Positions 20,461 through 31,174 of a stretch of 64,000 nt of DNA are shown one piece after another (positions within the stretch are counted from its first letter, which is position 1; the number at the start of each line of letters is the position of its first letter). Made by a program: the position numbers and the translations under genes. Origin of the DNA: Shinisaurus crocodilurus. Its lineage: Eukaryota > Chordata > Lepidosauria > Squamata > Shinisauridae. The notes beneath the pieces were generated by a model. That model had not been told where the DNA came from. It searched no databases and worked only from the letters and a program-made list of their open reading frames with translations. The DNA lies in NCBI GenBank assembly GCA_021292165.1, contig JAHFWL010000190.1:1-64000 (forward strand), given 5' to 3'.

Positions 20461-20535
20461 AGCACTCGCTTCTCACGCCACAGTCTCTCCGCTGCGAATT
20501 CTGCAGCTGCTGGGACAAAGTTGTTTAATTTTGTT

Positions 20536-20551
20536 CCCCCCCCCCCCCCCC
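20536..20551. repeat. C homopolymer
   Basis: A run of about 16 C; the length may be a sequencing estimate. Confidence 0.9.
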
Positions 20552-20644
20552 GGCGGCTCAGATTTCCATCATGGTGGTGGTTGGCCCTAAAATGAGGTGT
20601 TTTGGGGTGGAGTGGCAGTGGGGGCAGCTTTGGTCCTGCTAGAT

Positions 20645-21191
20645 CAGTGATGGCGAACCTATGGCACGGGTGCCACAGCTGACACACAGGGACCTCTCTG
20701 TGGGCACTTGAGCCTTTGGTCACCAGATCGCGAAAAGACCGTCCCCTTCTGGAAAATACTAATGATCTTGTTCTTTCTCACAGTGTGGAACAGAATGATT
20801 TTATTCTAGAATTCCTGTTACAGAATTCTTTTCTACATTGTTATCACATTTAAAAGATTTTGAAGAATGATGCACAGAGCATGGCTTGGATGTAAAGCCC
20901 TAACAGTTGACCTGAGTGCTGCATGTGTTGCTCTCAAACTAACGGAGTATGAGCCAAGGTTTGACAAATTATCAGCATGCATGCAATAGCAAAAATCACA
21001 TTAATTGTGCAAAATTGTGTTTTTCTTTAAAGACAAAAGATGTTAATTAGTTTGGACAACTGTATGAGTTGTTTTTCTAAAACTAAAACTTCGGTATTCA
21101 GGTTTAATTGCAGTGTTGGCACTTTGAAATAAATAAGTTGGTTTTGTGTTGCAGTTTGGGCACTTGGGCTCAAAAAGGTTCGCCATCACTG
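20645..21191 (+). mobile_element. hAT-type element, 547 bp, perfect TSD, with transposase remnant
   Basis: The ends are CAGTGATGGCGAACCT and AGGTTCGCCATCACTG, exact inverted repeats. TGCTAGAT flanks it at 20637-20644 and 21192-21199. The subterminal words ATGGCACGGGTGCCA and CACTTGGGCTCA are typical of the family. Around 20903-20990 one frame reads LSAACVALKLTEYEPRFDKL, which looks like part of a hAT transposase C-terminal region. It is a deletion derivative of an autonomous element. Confidence 0.92.
20860..20995 (+). pseudogene. hAT transposase remnant inside 20645-21191
   Basis: A short frame carries a protein-like stretch (..YEPRFDKLSACMQ..) and then stops. It lacks the catalytic core and the terminal SSxxERVFS-type motif, so it cannot encode an active enzyme. 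It shows how the 547-bp element arose: by internal deletion. Confidence 0.5.
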
Positions 21192-21199
21192 TGCTAGAT

Positions 21200-21448
21200 C
21201 CACACCTCTTCCTTTCCCAGAAGTGGGCATCAGGCTGGCTTAGCCATTTTCTCTCCCACTAATTTCAGTGGAAGAGAACTGCCGGGAGAGGGGGGGAAAG
21301 AGCAAGAAACCACCACCCAATTCACCTCCCGCCCTACCCACTTGTGTGGTGGTAGGGCTTTGGATGTTGATGCAGCTCCACACTTAATCTCCCCTTCTGT
21401 CTCACTTGGGATTACACTCTTATGGTACCTTAGTATATTTCAGTATGG

Positions 21449-21499
<51 letters not shown>

Positions 21500-21927
21500 C
21501 ATTTCTCCCTATGCACCTGTTAGCAGTAGGAGACCGAACACCTTAAAGTCAATAGAAGCAAAGAAATACATGATTGACTATCCAGATGAATCCAAGTCTG
21601 GTTGGAGGCCTGAGTGTCTCTAGGCACATAGCAACAACATTTGACATGATGCGGAGAGGCCCATGCTTGCACCTTGGCACACATCCTGTTTGGACAAGCC
21701 ATAACCTGTACAGCAGAGATTGGGCTCTCCCTGCAGCCTCTGTCCTGGATAACTCTGCCCTATCCAGGCCAGTCAGGCTTCAGCCTGTTCAGGGGTATTG
21801 GTCATGGAATGTTTTGATAATCATCAGCACACACTAGGACCTGCAGACTTCTGAGCAGATCAACACCCAACCCATACCTATTTCTCCCCTGATTCCTGAT
21901 AAGTTCCAGAGTCTATCCAAAATGTTG

Positions 21928-21965
<38 letters not shown>

Positions 21966-22224
21966 TGCTTGTTTGTTTATTTAAAAGTTTTATAAGCTGC
22001 CTTTTAGGATAAATCCTCCCAAGGCAGTGAACAAAACTTAAAATCAGCCTGGGAGGTTGCAGAGCAATGGAGAGATGTGTAATAGAAAGAAAACAGACAC
22101 ACAGCAGTCGCAGGCTTGCAGCACCCTCAGCCATCTCACAGTGATTAGGTAAGCCATCAAATGACTGCCATTGCAAGGTATAGCAATTGTTTGAATATGT
22201 TTTACACCCTTAATAAAAATCATA
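21200..22224. other. Microsatellites and a LINE tail; otherwise nothing
   Basis: Holds (GA)n at 21452-21498 and (CTTT)n at 21931-21966. At 21967-22060 is a minus-strand LINE 3' end (A-rich tail, then AAGGCAGCTTATAAAACTTT complement). No gene is evident. Confidence 0.55.
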
Positions 22225-22477
22225 GGGTTGGATTCAGGATCTGTCTTCTGCAAGATGAAGAGGCCTTCCGTGAGAGGAAGGACTCTGTTCATGGAAGGTC
22301 TCTCTGACCAATTTTTGGGGTTCTCCCTTCCCCTTCATAGTTCACCCCATTCAACAGGGTCTCCTAATCCTCTCTGTTGCATTTTCAGGGGGCTGGAGTG
22401 TGTGCCATGAGAGGGAGGCGGGGGGGAAGTCCACTTCCATCAACACAGTTGATTCAGTGTAAATCTGGATCCAACCC
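22225..22477. mobile_element. MITE with GGGTTGGATCCAG-type ends, copy 1
   Basis: 253 bp from GGGTTGGATTCAGGATCT to AAATCTGGATCCAACCC. The inverted ends are clear. The same ends occur at 25308-25503 and 35160-35389 with related interiors (AGGGGACTGA..., GTGAGGGAAGAGC-like words). A TSD is not certain (possibly the 3-bp ATA), so the superfamily is open. Confidence 0.7.
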
Positions 22478-23718
22478 ATACTGTTTTTAAAGATACAAAA
22501 GAAGGTAGCAAATATTTTCAAAGTCAGACATTACAGAATTACAAAATTGGGAGTGGATTCCCAAAGCCACCACCATCAAGATCAAAGTAAAGGACAATTC
22601 AGAGTGGGAACACAACAATTGCACCAGCTTTTCATTGTCTTTCAGTCATGATAATGATAATTGGGAAGATTCAGCATGCTTGTCACAATAGCAGAATATG
22701 GATGTATATATGGATGTATAGAATGCCCATTAGAGTCAGACATACCTTCCTGTGCATGTGCAGACTGAGTCCCTTTGTCAAAATGATGAATGATGAATGA
22801 ATACACCGATGGACACAGAGATCTCTGATGTGGGATGGGAGTCTGTTGTGCTTCCAGGATTCATAAACTGTAATATATTCATCATGAACTGTAGGAAATG
22901 CCCTGAGATATTCCATGGCAGAGACACTGCAGTAGTAGAGCCCTAGTCATTCCTTAGCAAATCAATTACCCCGCTCCCTGTGATAGTTTCCATATCTAAC
23001 CCTGCTAGATCAAATATCTTTTAAATGATTGCTGCATACATCACACACATTATCAGCTTAATAGAAAGATTGGGTGCTGGTTGACATGACATTGTCATAT
23101 TGGGAGCTAAATTTAAGCCTCTCTGTGGGCAGGGAGAGAATGACATGCCTGAACCATAAAGGGCCAAACATTACGTTAAAGATGTAGCAAGCCGTTTTAA
23201 TGGATCAGTGTTTGGCAATATAGATTGCAGGTGTGGGGCTGGTCCAGATTGGGACCACAGTGGGGGGAGATGGGTTAAAGCCCCCTACCCCCATGCTAGA
23301 GTCCCAGTCCAGACCCAGTACACGTACTCTAGACTGAACTGACACTAGTGACGAATGACTGGGGGGGGGGGAGAACAAAAGACATAGCTGCTTGCTATGT
23401 GTTTAATGCAATGACTGCTTTGGCCCAAAGAAATATGGATTTCAAGATCAATTCTGCATATCAGGCTGTTCTGGCACCCCAGAGGAATGCTTGTGCAATG
23501 CATTGCACCGAAGTCCCCCCGCTTCCCTCCAGCAAATCTAAAAGTTCTACTGATGAACATTTAAGAATGACACAGCTCAGCCAAGTAGGACTACTTGGCA
23601 ATGGAGGTCAAGATTAACAGTTTTCAATTACTTTTGAAAGTAATTGTTTCAACTGCTTTTATTGTTTAATTATTCAATTATTGTTTCAATTAATATTTCA
23701 ATTACTTTTAAACTGACT
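22478..23718. other. No recognisable feature
   Basis: AT-rich to mixed DNA. Short frames only. Confidence 0.4.
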
Positions 23719-24117
23719 TAGGGATGGGGGATAATTTAGTTTGATTTGCATTCTAATGAGTGAACGTTCCTAATTTTACATTTCTGAACCAAGACATGAA
23801 CACAATTATTCTTCAAAATCTGCACTTCTCCAAATTTCCCATGAACTTCTCCAATCAAAAATGCATACAAAAATGTGTGTATTAGGGGAAAGTGCACAGA
23901 AAAATGTAAATATTAGTGAAAATAACATTAAAATGCATTATATTAGGAATTTTCCATGCAAAAAATGGGTGTATTAAGAGAAATGTGTGCAAAAATGCAT
24001 ACTAAGCTTCATGCAAACTTTTTTTCTTAAATTCTCAAAGTTTGGAACAAACCAAACGTAAGATGGGAAAAATGATAAACTCAGAGAAACTGAAATTTAC
24101 AGATATGTCCATCCCTA
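23719..24117. mobile_element. ~399-bp MITE with TAGGGATGG/CCATCCCTA ends
   Basis: Exact 9-bp inverted ends. The AT-rich interior has repeated words such as ATGCATACAAAAATG and GTGTATTAGGGGAAA. Those words are shared with 46039-46411 and, inverted, with 27494-27897. No matching 8-bp TSD was found at this copy. Confidence 0.75.
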
Positions 24118-24796
24118 GTTACAACACTGATGCACGTAAAGGAGTCTAAGTACCTTGAACAAATAGATTATGGAACATGTTGATTTTTACAACTTTCTTT
24201 CCATCTATCAATATACCCACTTCAGAATGGGAAGATTTGCTTTTCCTATTGCTATCAGGTGGTTTCTATCCCTGGAGGAGTGGCAAGCTATTTTCCCCCC
24301 ACAGTAATTTCATTTGCAAAAATTAATGTCCATCTGTACAATAAATCTTAATAGTGTGGCTCTGTGTGAGTCGTTGGTGATCTGCATGATCACCATGTCA
24401 TAATAGTATACAAGATCAATGACCTCTTCTTAATTAGTCCTCTTTTGTTTGTTGAGTTATATAATTACATTGAGCTTATAAGAAAGCGGGGTCAAATTCT
24501 TCACTGCCTAGCTCCCTTTTATCATAACATCATTAATCCCAAATTGGTTAACAACATTGTCCAATTGGCAGTAAGTCAATACAAAAAGAATACTATGGAT
24601 TACTTCCCTTTGTTTATCAATTCTAACATTTTAAAATGGGCCTAGTTAAACGGTACATTGATAGGTTCAAAGAGGCAAGAAAACCTTATGTACATCTTTA
24701 GAAATGCGATTTGTCAAGTACAAATGACCATAGTATTGTAAACACAATATTAAATTGTGTTAATAGTATGAGCCGGGAAATGGACTGAATCCAGTA
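24118..24796. other. No recognisable feature
   Basis: AT-rich DNA; the 66-aa open frame at 24445-24645 shows no motif. Confidence 0.4.
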
Positions 24797-24936
24797 GATT
24801 GAGGTAGGCAACCTTGTGCCTTCTAGGTGTTTTGGATTACAACTTCTATAACCTCTGACCGTTGGGCATGCTGCCTGGGGCTTATGGCCATTGTGGTCCA
24901 AAACATCTAGATGGAATCAGGTTGCTGACCCCTGCA
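24797..24936. mobile_element. Palindromic hAT-type MITE, diverged
   Basis: The arms contain GCAACCTTGTGCCTTCTAGG and TGTTTTGGATTACAACTTC, and the complement on the right ends CAGGTTGCTGACCCCTG. It has many substitutions compared with 25015-25149, so it is clearly older. Confidence 0.65.
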
Positions 24937-25014
24937 ATAGACCATGCATGGACTGATGTCCTTGACATAAAAACGAAAGCTCAAATGGTGAAAAACTGAT
25001 GGTTTGCTCCAGAT

Positions 25015-25149
25015 CAGTGTTCTCCAACCTTGGGTCCCCAGATGTTTTTGGCCTACAACTCCCAGCATGCCCCAGCCAGCGTAGCTGGCTGGGGCATGCT
25101 GGGAGTTGTAGGCCAAAAACATCTGGGGACCCAAGGTTGGGGAACACTG
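25015..25149. mobile_element. Palindromic hAT-type MITE, nearly perfect, with exact TSD
   Basis: 135 bp from CAGTGTTCTCCAACCTTGGG to its complement ...GGGGAACACTG. CTCCAGAT flanks it at 25007-25014 and 25150-25157. Nearly the whole element folds back on itself around GCCAGCGTAGCTGGC. It is the best preserved member in the window. Confidence 0.95.
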
Positions 25150-25307
25150 CTCCAGATAGTCTAGCAATCACTGCCTTGTCCTTAACTAATTCTTATGATA
25201 CCTCCAGGGAGCTTCCTTAGAGTTCAAATTTATGATAATACTAAAAGAGGAGGAGGCCAAATGTTGAGATCAAATGGACCAAAAAGACAATTTCCCCAAT
25301 ACATCTA

Positions 25308-25503
25308 GGGTTGGATCCAGATTTAGGCATGCACAACTGGGCTGGAGGATGCAGATTTCCTCACCCCTCCTTCAGTCCCCTGAAGATGCCACGCAGAGGG
25401 CCATGTTGAATGTAGTGAGTTGTGGTGTGAGGAAAGGGGGGAATCCCTGAAAATCGGGCAGAGGCGCCTCTCTGTCAACAGAAAGCAGATCCTGGATCCA
25501 ACC
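25308..25503. mobile_element. MITE with GGGTTGGATCCAG-type ends, copy 2
   Basis: Starts GGGTTGGATCCAGATTTAGG and ends CAGATCCTGGATCCAACC. The interior shares TCACCCCTCCTTCAGTCCCC-type and GTGAGGAAAGGGGG-type words with the copies at 22225 and 35160. Confidence 0.7.
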
Positions 25504-26940
25504 TTGGATGCATGTGGCAGCAGGCTGCATGATGAACCATGCACACAAATGGATCTTCTGCTCCCCAGTCCAAACCAGAGCTGCAAACTAGCTGCCCCCT
25601 TTTAAAAAACAACATGAACAAAATGTTTGTCCGCTTTTAAAAATGACAATAACCAAATCCCCATTCATAGGCTGAGAGAGGGAGCGGGGGGTTCAAGTCC
25701 ACTGCTCTACTTCCCTCACTAAGCAGCTGGCCAAAGGGATTTTAGTTTATTAGAAAAGGGCTCCTCCCCATGTGCTGTGTTGTTGGATTAGAGCCAGTCT
25801 CTTTTACATTATGGAAATCATTTTATATACTGAGATGACTTGTGTTTTGGGATTCCTAACATTTAGCTGAATTGATCTGGAATGTTGAAGCTTTGTTCGA
25901 TGCACCTTTCCATCACTGACACTGGTCCCTGCTTTGGGGCTGGAAAATTTCAAGGGTGCAGAGAACATAGTAAGGGGTGACTGGAGGAAGCTGACTGCAG
26001 TTGTGAGCTTGAGGCTACTGGGACTGTGAATGGCAATGCATCTTCCTCCTGGTCCACTAACCCTATTCCACCCCACCTCCCATCATATCTGACTAGATTC
26101 ACCACAGCAGCAAAGAGAATGAATCTACTGCAGCTTTATGCATCAGCTGTTCCTCTACCTTAGTTGACAAAAATCTTCATTTATTCTTTCTTTATTTAAA
26201 AGATGTATAGGCTTCCTTTTAGGGGAAAGACCTCCCTTCTTCTTTTTACTTCATGAAGATTCTAGTGGAATTGCCAACAGTTTCCCATCCTTAAAACTAT
26301 TTTTCATAAGAAAAGACTGAGTGACCAGGATTCCCTTTTGAGTCATTAAAAAAAAAAAAAAATCAGCCAGAGGGCTGAAAGGAGAGAAAAGGAAACCTTC
26401 CTTTGATTGCGAGCAAATGCAGAAATTGGGCTGCCACTCAGACTGGTGCTAATACAGGGTGATCTGGGCTGGAATACAGTAAGCCATGAAAGTCGGCTTG
26501 GGGCCTTTTCCTTGCAGTACTAACGCCTTTCCAAGCACTGCTAAGGATTCTGACAAGACTCTGTTTACTGATTGTATTTTCAGAGGGAAACTGAGATGTG
26601 GGGAGGGGAATGCTTAATGTCTAGCTGGCAGTATCATCTGGAGCATTCGGATTTTGCAAGCTGCAAACGGTACTGCATAAGCATCAATGCTTAAAAGTAT
26701 AAAGAGAAGCTGAGCATGCTACCAATATTTGCCTTGCCACATGCAGAAGAGGGGCAGAAAGGTCCTCTCTGCTTCACTGCCACCTTCTGAGCCCCCGAAG
26801 CCAAGTTCCACTCAATGGTTCTGTCTATAGTGGGAACATTCACATAGAAAACCCCCTTTTCCAGCCAAGGAATCACACAGAATCAGACATAATGAGATGT
26901 TACACAAGCAACTGCTAGCCTGCAACTGAGCAATTTTATA

Positions 26941-26974
<34 letters not shown>

Positions 26975-27339
26975 CACCCAGTCCTAGAATACGTGTCACA
27001 GAAGAGATGAGCGACGGAAGCATGCTGCCCAGAAGCCACACGACATCCAGTCTGGCCTCTGGTTCTGACTCATCAGCATCTCTGTGGCTAGGGTTCCAGA
27101 GGTGATTGTGGAAGATCACTAGCTGGGGTGTGTGACCAGTCAAGGTACATCAGGTATCCCAAATCTGCAGATTCCTAATGGTACATCTGCCTGGGCTGTG
27201 GTCATAGAGGGTGTGTGTATACTTTTGTCAGTATACACACTCCATGTGTATACTCCATGTGACCCCCCATATTTGCTCAGGATGGCGATGGCAAGAAGTT
27301 CTCCTCTGGTTCTGGTTTCAGGCTAGTCCTGACAGAAAT
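25504..27339. other. No gene; (GCT)n at 26941-26973 and a LINE tail near 26175-26240
   Basis: Mostly unclassified. A minus-strand LINE-tail-like piece (TTCATTTATTCTTTCTTTAT...) lies near 26175. About eleven GCT units at 26941-26973 read as polyalanine in a minus frame that has no other protein features. Confidence 0.45.
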
Positions 27340-27404
27340 AAGATAGGGAGGAGACCATTGCCCAGTGGTGGAACACCTGCTTTGCATGCGGACGGTCGTA
27401 GGTT

Positions 27405-27477
27405 GTTGTTGTAAACTGCCCAGAGAGCTTCAGCTATTGGGCGGTATAGAAATAAAATTAATAATAATTAATAAAAA
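27405..27477 (+). mobile_element. 5'-truncated L2-type LINE tail inside the SINE
   Basis: GTTGTTGTAAACTGCCCAGA, GAGCTTCAGCTATTGGGCGG and TATAGAAATAAAATTAATAA, ending in A-rich DNA. TAGGTT is repeated at 27399-27404 and 27478-27483, a 6-bp TSD. It sits in the T-arm region of the tRNA-like head. Confidence 0.85.
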
Positions 27478-27493
27478 TAGGTTCAATTCCTGG

Positions 27494-27897
27494 TAGGGAT
27501 GGATGAATCTGTCCTTTTTTTCCAATCTTAAGTTCAGTTCATCTTGAACTTTGAGAATATTTCTAGCCGTACATTCAGTTCATCCTGAACTGTGGGAATT
27601 TGTAAAGGTTCGCATGAAAATTCATAAGCATTTTTGTGTGCATTTCTCCTAATCCCTACCATTTTTGCTTAATGTACACTTTTCTTGACAGCAACTTTCC
27701 TAATATAATTCATTGTTGAGTGTTATTTTCCCTAATTACACATTTTTGTATGCCTTCCCTTTTTTTTATTGGAGAGCACCACTGCAAAATTCGGAGACAT
27801 GTGAATTTGGAAGGATAGCTGAAATTTGGTTTGCATAGTGATTCAGAAGTGTGAAATTAGGTAAGTTCTAACTGAATGAATTTCTCTCCCATGCCTC
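27494..27897. mobile_element. 404-bp hAT-type MITE inside the SINE, perfect 8-bp TSD
   Basis: It starts TAGGGATGGATGAAT; the right end is degenerate (CTCCCATGCCTC). ATTCCTGG occurs at 27486-27493 and again at 27898-27905, the word duplicated from the SINE box B region. The interior includes TTCAGTTCATCTTGAACTTT and CATTTTTGTATGCCTTCCC, related to 23719 and 46039. Here the 8-bp TSD is proved by the interrupted host repeat. Confidence 0.92.
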
Positions 27898-28030
27898 ATT
27901 CCTGGCATCTTCAGGTAGCAGGTGACAGAAGGACCTCTGCTGTCGCCTTGGAGAACCACTGCCAGTTAGAGTAGAAAGTACTTGGCTAGATGGACAAATA
28001 GTCTGAAGGCAACTTCCTGTGTTCCTAGGG

Positions 28031-28842
28031 AAGGTGATGGGGCATGACACGAACACCATTTTGCATTAGTTGAAGTTTCCACCTTCATGTAAATTTATCT
28101 TATTTATTTATTTGATATCTATTTCACCTCCCCCTGTCCCCAAATGGTGCTCGGGGCAGCTAACAACAACATCCAGAAAGTGTGATCAGCCCTGTATACA
28201 GTATACTATGATAAACCATCTATGAGGTTGCTAGGATGTGATGTGATGGTGGCTGTTATGGACTCAGCACTCATTTGTTTCCATTAGTCTTGTGCAGAAC
28301 TTCCTAGTGCATTCTGGTCTTTGGGTGTTATCAAAACACAAATTTAACTGTAATGGAATACTGCACTGTCTGCACCATGAGTTTCTTTCCTACTGAGCTC
28401 TCATCTTCCTTTGAAATCATGCCCTTTTTATGAAGTTAAAATGACAGGTTGTAGCCTTTTAATGGAATGTCATATTGATTGCACTAAACTCTTTGAAATA
28501 ATAATAGCTGAAGGTAGCCGTAGATTAGGGCTGCCAACCATGTGGCATTGCTGAAGATGCCAAAAGAAATCAAGTTGTCCCCTTCTCTTCCGCAATGTAT
28601 TTTTCTCCGTTGGAGTAAAGGGATTAGAAAGAAAGGCTGAATATTTCCTAAGGAGTCAGTCTCTTGAAGGACTTTGTCTTACTGTTTATTATTTAATAAT
28701 AGGTAAAGCAAGAATGGGGGGAAAAAATCTGCAGCATTATATTTCCAGAACATAAGAATTACCTATCTAAAAAGATAAGAATTACCTTGCTGGATCTGAC
28801 TAAGGTCCTTCAGTTGAGCATTTTATTACCAAAAGTGGACAG
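28031..28842. other. No gene; small retroelement tail near 28090-28180
   Basis: The plus-strand words TTATTTATTTATTTGATATC and CCCCAAATGGTGCTCGGGGC fit a minus-strand LINE/SINE 3' tail with a terminal GC hairpin. Nothing else is recognised. Confidence 0.45.
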
Positions 28843-29842
28843 CAGGGATGGGGACTCGGACTTGAGGACTCGACTCGTGAGTCGGACTGAGTCCCCCCTC
28901 TGACTCGACTCGGACTCGAGTCCCAATATTTTTAATGGGACTCAAGACTCGACTCGGGACTCGAGACCAAGGACTCTTCAACATCCCTGGGCTGTGCCAG
29001 AAGGAGTGGAGAGGAGCATGATTGCCGGCGAAGAGCGCATGGAAGCAAGGTGTGCCGCTGCTCGGTCACTATGGACAGCTACCAGGAGTGCAGCCCCAAC
29101 AGTGTGTCAAGATTTATTTTGATTGATGTGTTGCGTACTTGGGAGAGGCAGAAGAAGGACCTGAGATTACTCTGTGTGGCTGCTCTGAGTGTGTTTCTGG
29201 TTCCAGCAAGTTCATCACCAGTGGAGCGGGTGTTCAGTGAGGGTGGAATTGTGATGAGACCTCACCGTTCCAGAATGGGGGCCAAACATTTAGAAAAAAC
29301 CGTGTTCCTCAAATGCAACATGGATAAGTTTTAGGAAGTGCAGCAAATTTATTTTTTAAAATCATTTTTCTAAAATGCAACCTTTCAGACATTTTGGGTT
29401 TGGCTGCCTCTGCGTGTCTGTCTGGGGTTCCCAGCCTCCTCTGCCTGCCTGGTCTCTTCTTGACCAGTTCAACAGTTGAATTGTCCAAGACAAAGGCCTC
29501 TGCCTGCCTGCTTTGGGGTTCCCTGCCTCCTCTGCCTGCCTGGTTATTTTGGGTTTTTCTGCCTGGTCTGTTCTTGCCAAAATCAGTTGCAGAGTTTTGA
29601 AATAAAAAGGCACACTTGTGCCTAGAATTTATTTAAACCATACATCTGAAGTAGCCTTATTTTGTTGGGAAACACCCCCCCCATTGATTTTAATATGGAC
29701 TCGTGGAGTCAGCTTTGGGAGTGACTCATGACTTGTGACTCGTGAGTCACCATTTTGGACCAAGGACTCGGACTCGAGACTCGGGTCCAAAGACTCGTGA
29801 CTCGACTCGTGACTCGAGACCAAGGACTCTTCAACATCCCTG
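28843..29842 (+). mobile_element. GACTCG-ended hAT element, copy B (best copy), exactly 1,000 bp
   Basis: CAGGGATG...CATCCCTG ends. The flanks GTGGACAG (28835-28842) and GTGGACAA (29843-29850) form an 8-bp TSD with one mismatch. Order: a GACTCG-rich left module of 147 bp that is itself bounded by CAGGGATG and CATCCCTG (28843-28989), a transposase C-terminal frame, an AT stretch, CTGCCTGCCT-rich tandem units, then a right GACTCG module (29695-29830). The DDE catalytic part is missing, so the element is non-autonomous. Related copies: 4272, 13389 and 42556. Confidence 0.93.
29050..29334 (+). pseudogene. hAT transposase C-terminal (dimerisation) fragment
   Basis: An open frame of 94 codons ending in a natural stop just before the AT-rich 3' part. 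The second half has the hallmark of the hAT family dimerisation region: SSSPVERVFSEGG, then MRPHRSRMGAKHLEKTVFLK and CNM. The N-terminal BED finger and the DDE catalytic core are absent, so it cannot transpose anything. The first ATG is inside the fragment and is not a real gene start. Copy 42693-42923 is the same fragment with a truncating change. Confidence 0.9.
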
Positions 29843-29849
29843 GTGGACA

Positions 29850-30180
29850 ATACAGCTCCCGACATAGGTAATACAGCTGGGCGGCGGGGCTGCCATTCTA
29901 GCATCAGCCCTGTTGGGTAGCCCACTGACAAAATGCCCTCTGCCTCTTTACTCTCTTCTTGTCACCGCTCACTTCTTTGTCAAAAGACTTATGGTTTATT
30001 TACTCAGGAGTAGGGGGACTGCCAGCCAAGCTCCTAGTCTTCTGCTGGTCAGCTTTAGCCCAATATCTTTCCTTATCTCTCATTAACTTAAAGCTGGGAA
30101 TGTAACCCAAATGGTCTAGGCATCATGGAGGGAAACCCAATCCATGAGAGCCATAAGAATCCAGCCCAAGCCAGCCCAGG

Positions 30181-30181
<1 letters not shown>
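29850..30181. other. No recognisable feature
   Basis: Mixed DNA between the hAT copy and the LINE. Confidence 0.4.
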
Positions 30182-30228
<47 letters not shown>

Positions 30229-30668
30229 TTCTATACTGCCCAATAGCTGAAGCTCTCTCTGGGCGGTTTACAAGAATCAGTAAAAAATGCAATACATTAC
30301 AATATAAAATATACACAATAAAAACAGTATAAAAAATTTAAATCCAAATTTAAAAACGACACAAATAGCTAAAACAAGTTAATACAATGTGACTAGTAAA
30401 AAAGTTAAAAATAACCACCCACCACACACTATTTAGAGTTGTTAAAAGCCTCAACATAGAGCGCAGTCTTAAGTTGGCACGAAAAACATAGTAGAGTTGG
30501 TGCCAGGTGGGCCTCAGGGGTGAGCTTGTTCCAGAGTTGGGGAGGGGCTACCACAGAAAAGGTCCTCCCCTTTGTTGCCGCCCTCCAAGCCTCCCTCGGA
30601 GGTGGCAGTCAGAAGAAGGCACCAGATGTTGAGTATAGTGTCTGGATAGATTGTGGTTAGGAGAGGCA

Positions 30669-31055
30669 TTACATCAAGTATTCTGGTCCCAAGCCGTGTA
30701 GGGCTTTATAGGTTGAGACCAGCATGTTGAATTGGGCTCGGAAGCATAGAGGCAGCCAGTGTAAGCGGGCCAGATCTGGTGTTATGTGTTCAGACTTCCT
30801 GGTCCCAGTAATGAGCCTGGCTGCTGCATTTTGCACAAAATTCAGCTTCTGAACAGTCTTCAAGGGCAGCCACATGTAGAGTGCATTGCAGTAGTCTAGC
30901 TTGGAGATTACCAGAGCGTAGATTTCTGAAATCAGGCTATCCCTGTCCAGATAGGGGCATAGCTGGGCCACCAGCTGGAGCTGGCAGAAGGCACTCCATG
31001 CCACTGAGGCCACCTGAGCCTCCAGTGACAAAGATGGCTCAAGGAGAACCCCCAA
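30669..31055 (-). pseudogene. LINE ORF2 C-terminal region
   Basis: 128 codons open. Contains LGVLL-like start (MGVLLEPSLSLEAQVASVAW), SKLDYCNALYMWLP, VQKLNFVQNAAARLITG and HWLPLCFRAQFNMLVSTYKA. These words are typical of the C-terminal domain of L2/CR1-type reverse transcriptases after the thumb. It stops in the 3'-UTR-proximal part. Frameshifted relative to the RT palm block. Confidence 0.9.
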
Positions 31056-31174
31056 GCTCCTTCAAGCAGAGTTCAACCCCATCCAGAACAGGTTGAACAC
31101 CTCCATTTGGTCAGAGGAACCACCCACTAACAGCATCTCAGTCTTGTCTGGATTGAGCTTCCGTTTGTTAGCCC

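Larger units (their letters stand above)
27340..28030 (+). mobile_element. tRNA-derived SINE, split by two later insertions
   Basis: The SINE head reads GGGAGGAGACCATTGCCCAG, TGGTGGAACACCTGCTTTGC (box A region), and GGTTCAATTCCTGGCATC (box B). After the insertions the body continues with ACCACTGCCAGTTAGAGTAG, TTGGCTAGATGGACAAATAG and GGCAACTTCCTGTGTTCCTA. It resembles an alanine-tRNA-headed lizard SINE. The arms are 27340-27404, 27478-27493 and 27898-28030. A complementary, uninterrupted copy is at 50203-50418. Confidence 0.88.

Noticed and set aside
27340..27500. tRNA gene
   Set aside because: The tRNA-like head is interrupted by a LINE tail and a MITE, and it continues into a SINE body.
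29050..29334. Domesticated hAT-derived host gene
   Set aside because: The fragment sits inside a TSD-flanked element, lacks the catalytic core, and a sister copy is truncated. No evidence of selection is visible.
30116..30332. Poly-Asp and poly-Ser frames
   Set aside because: These are the (ATC)n tail of the LINE read in different frames.
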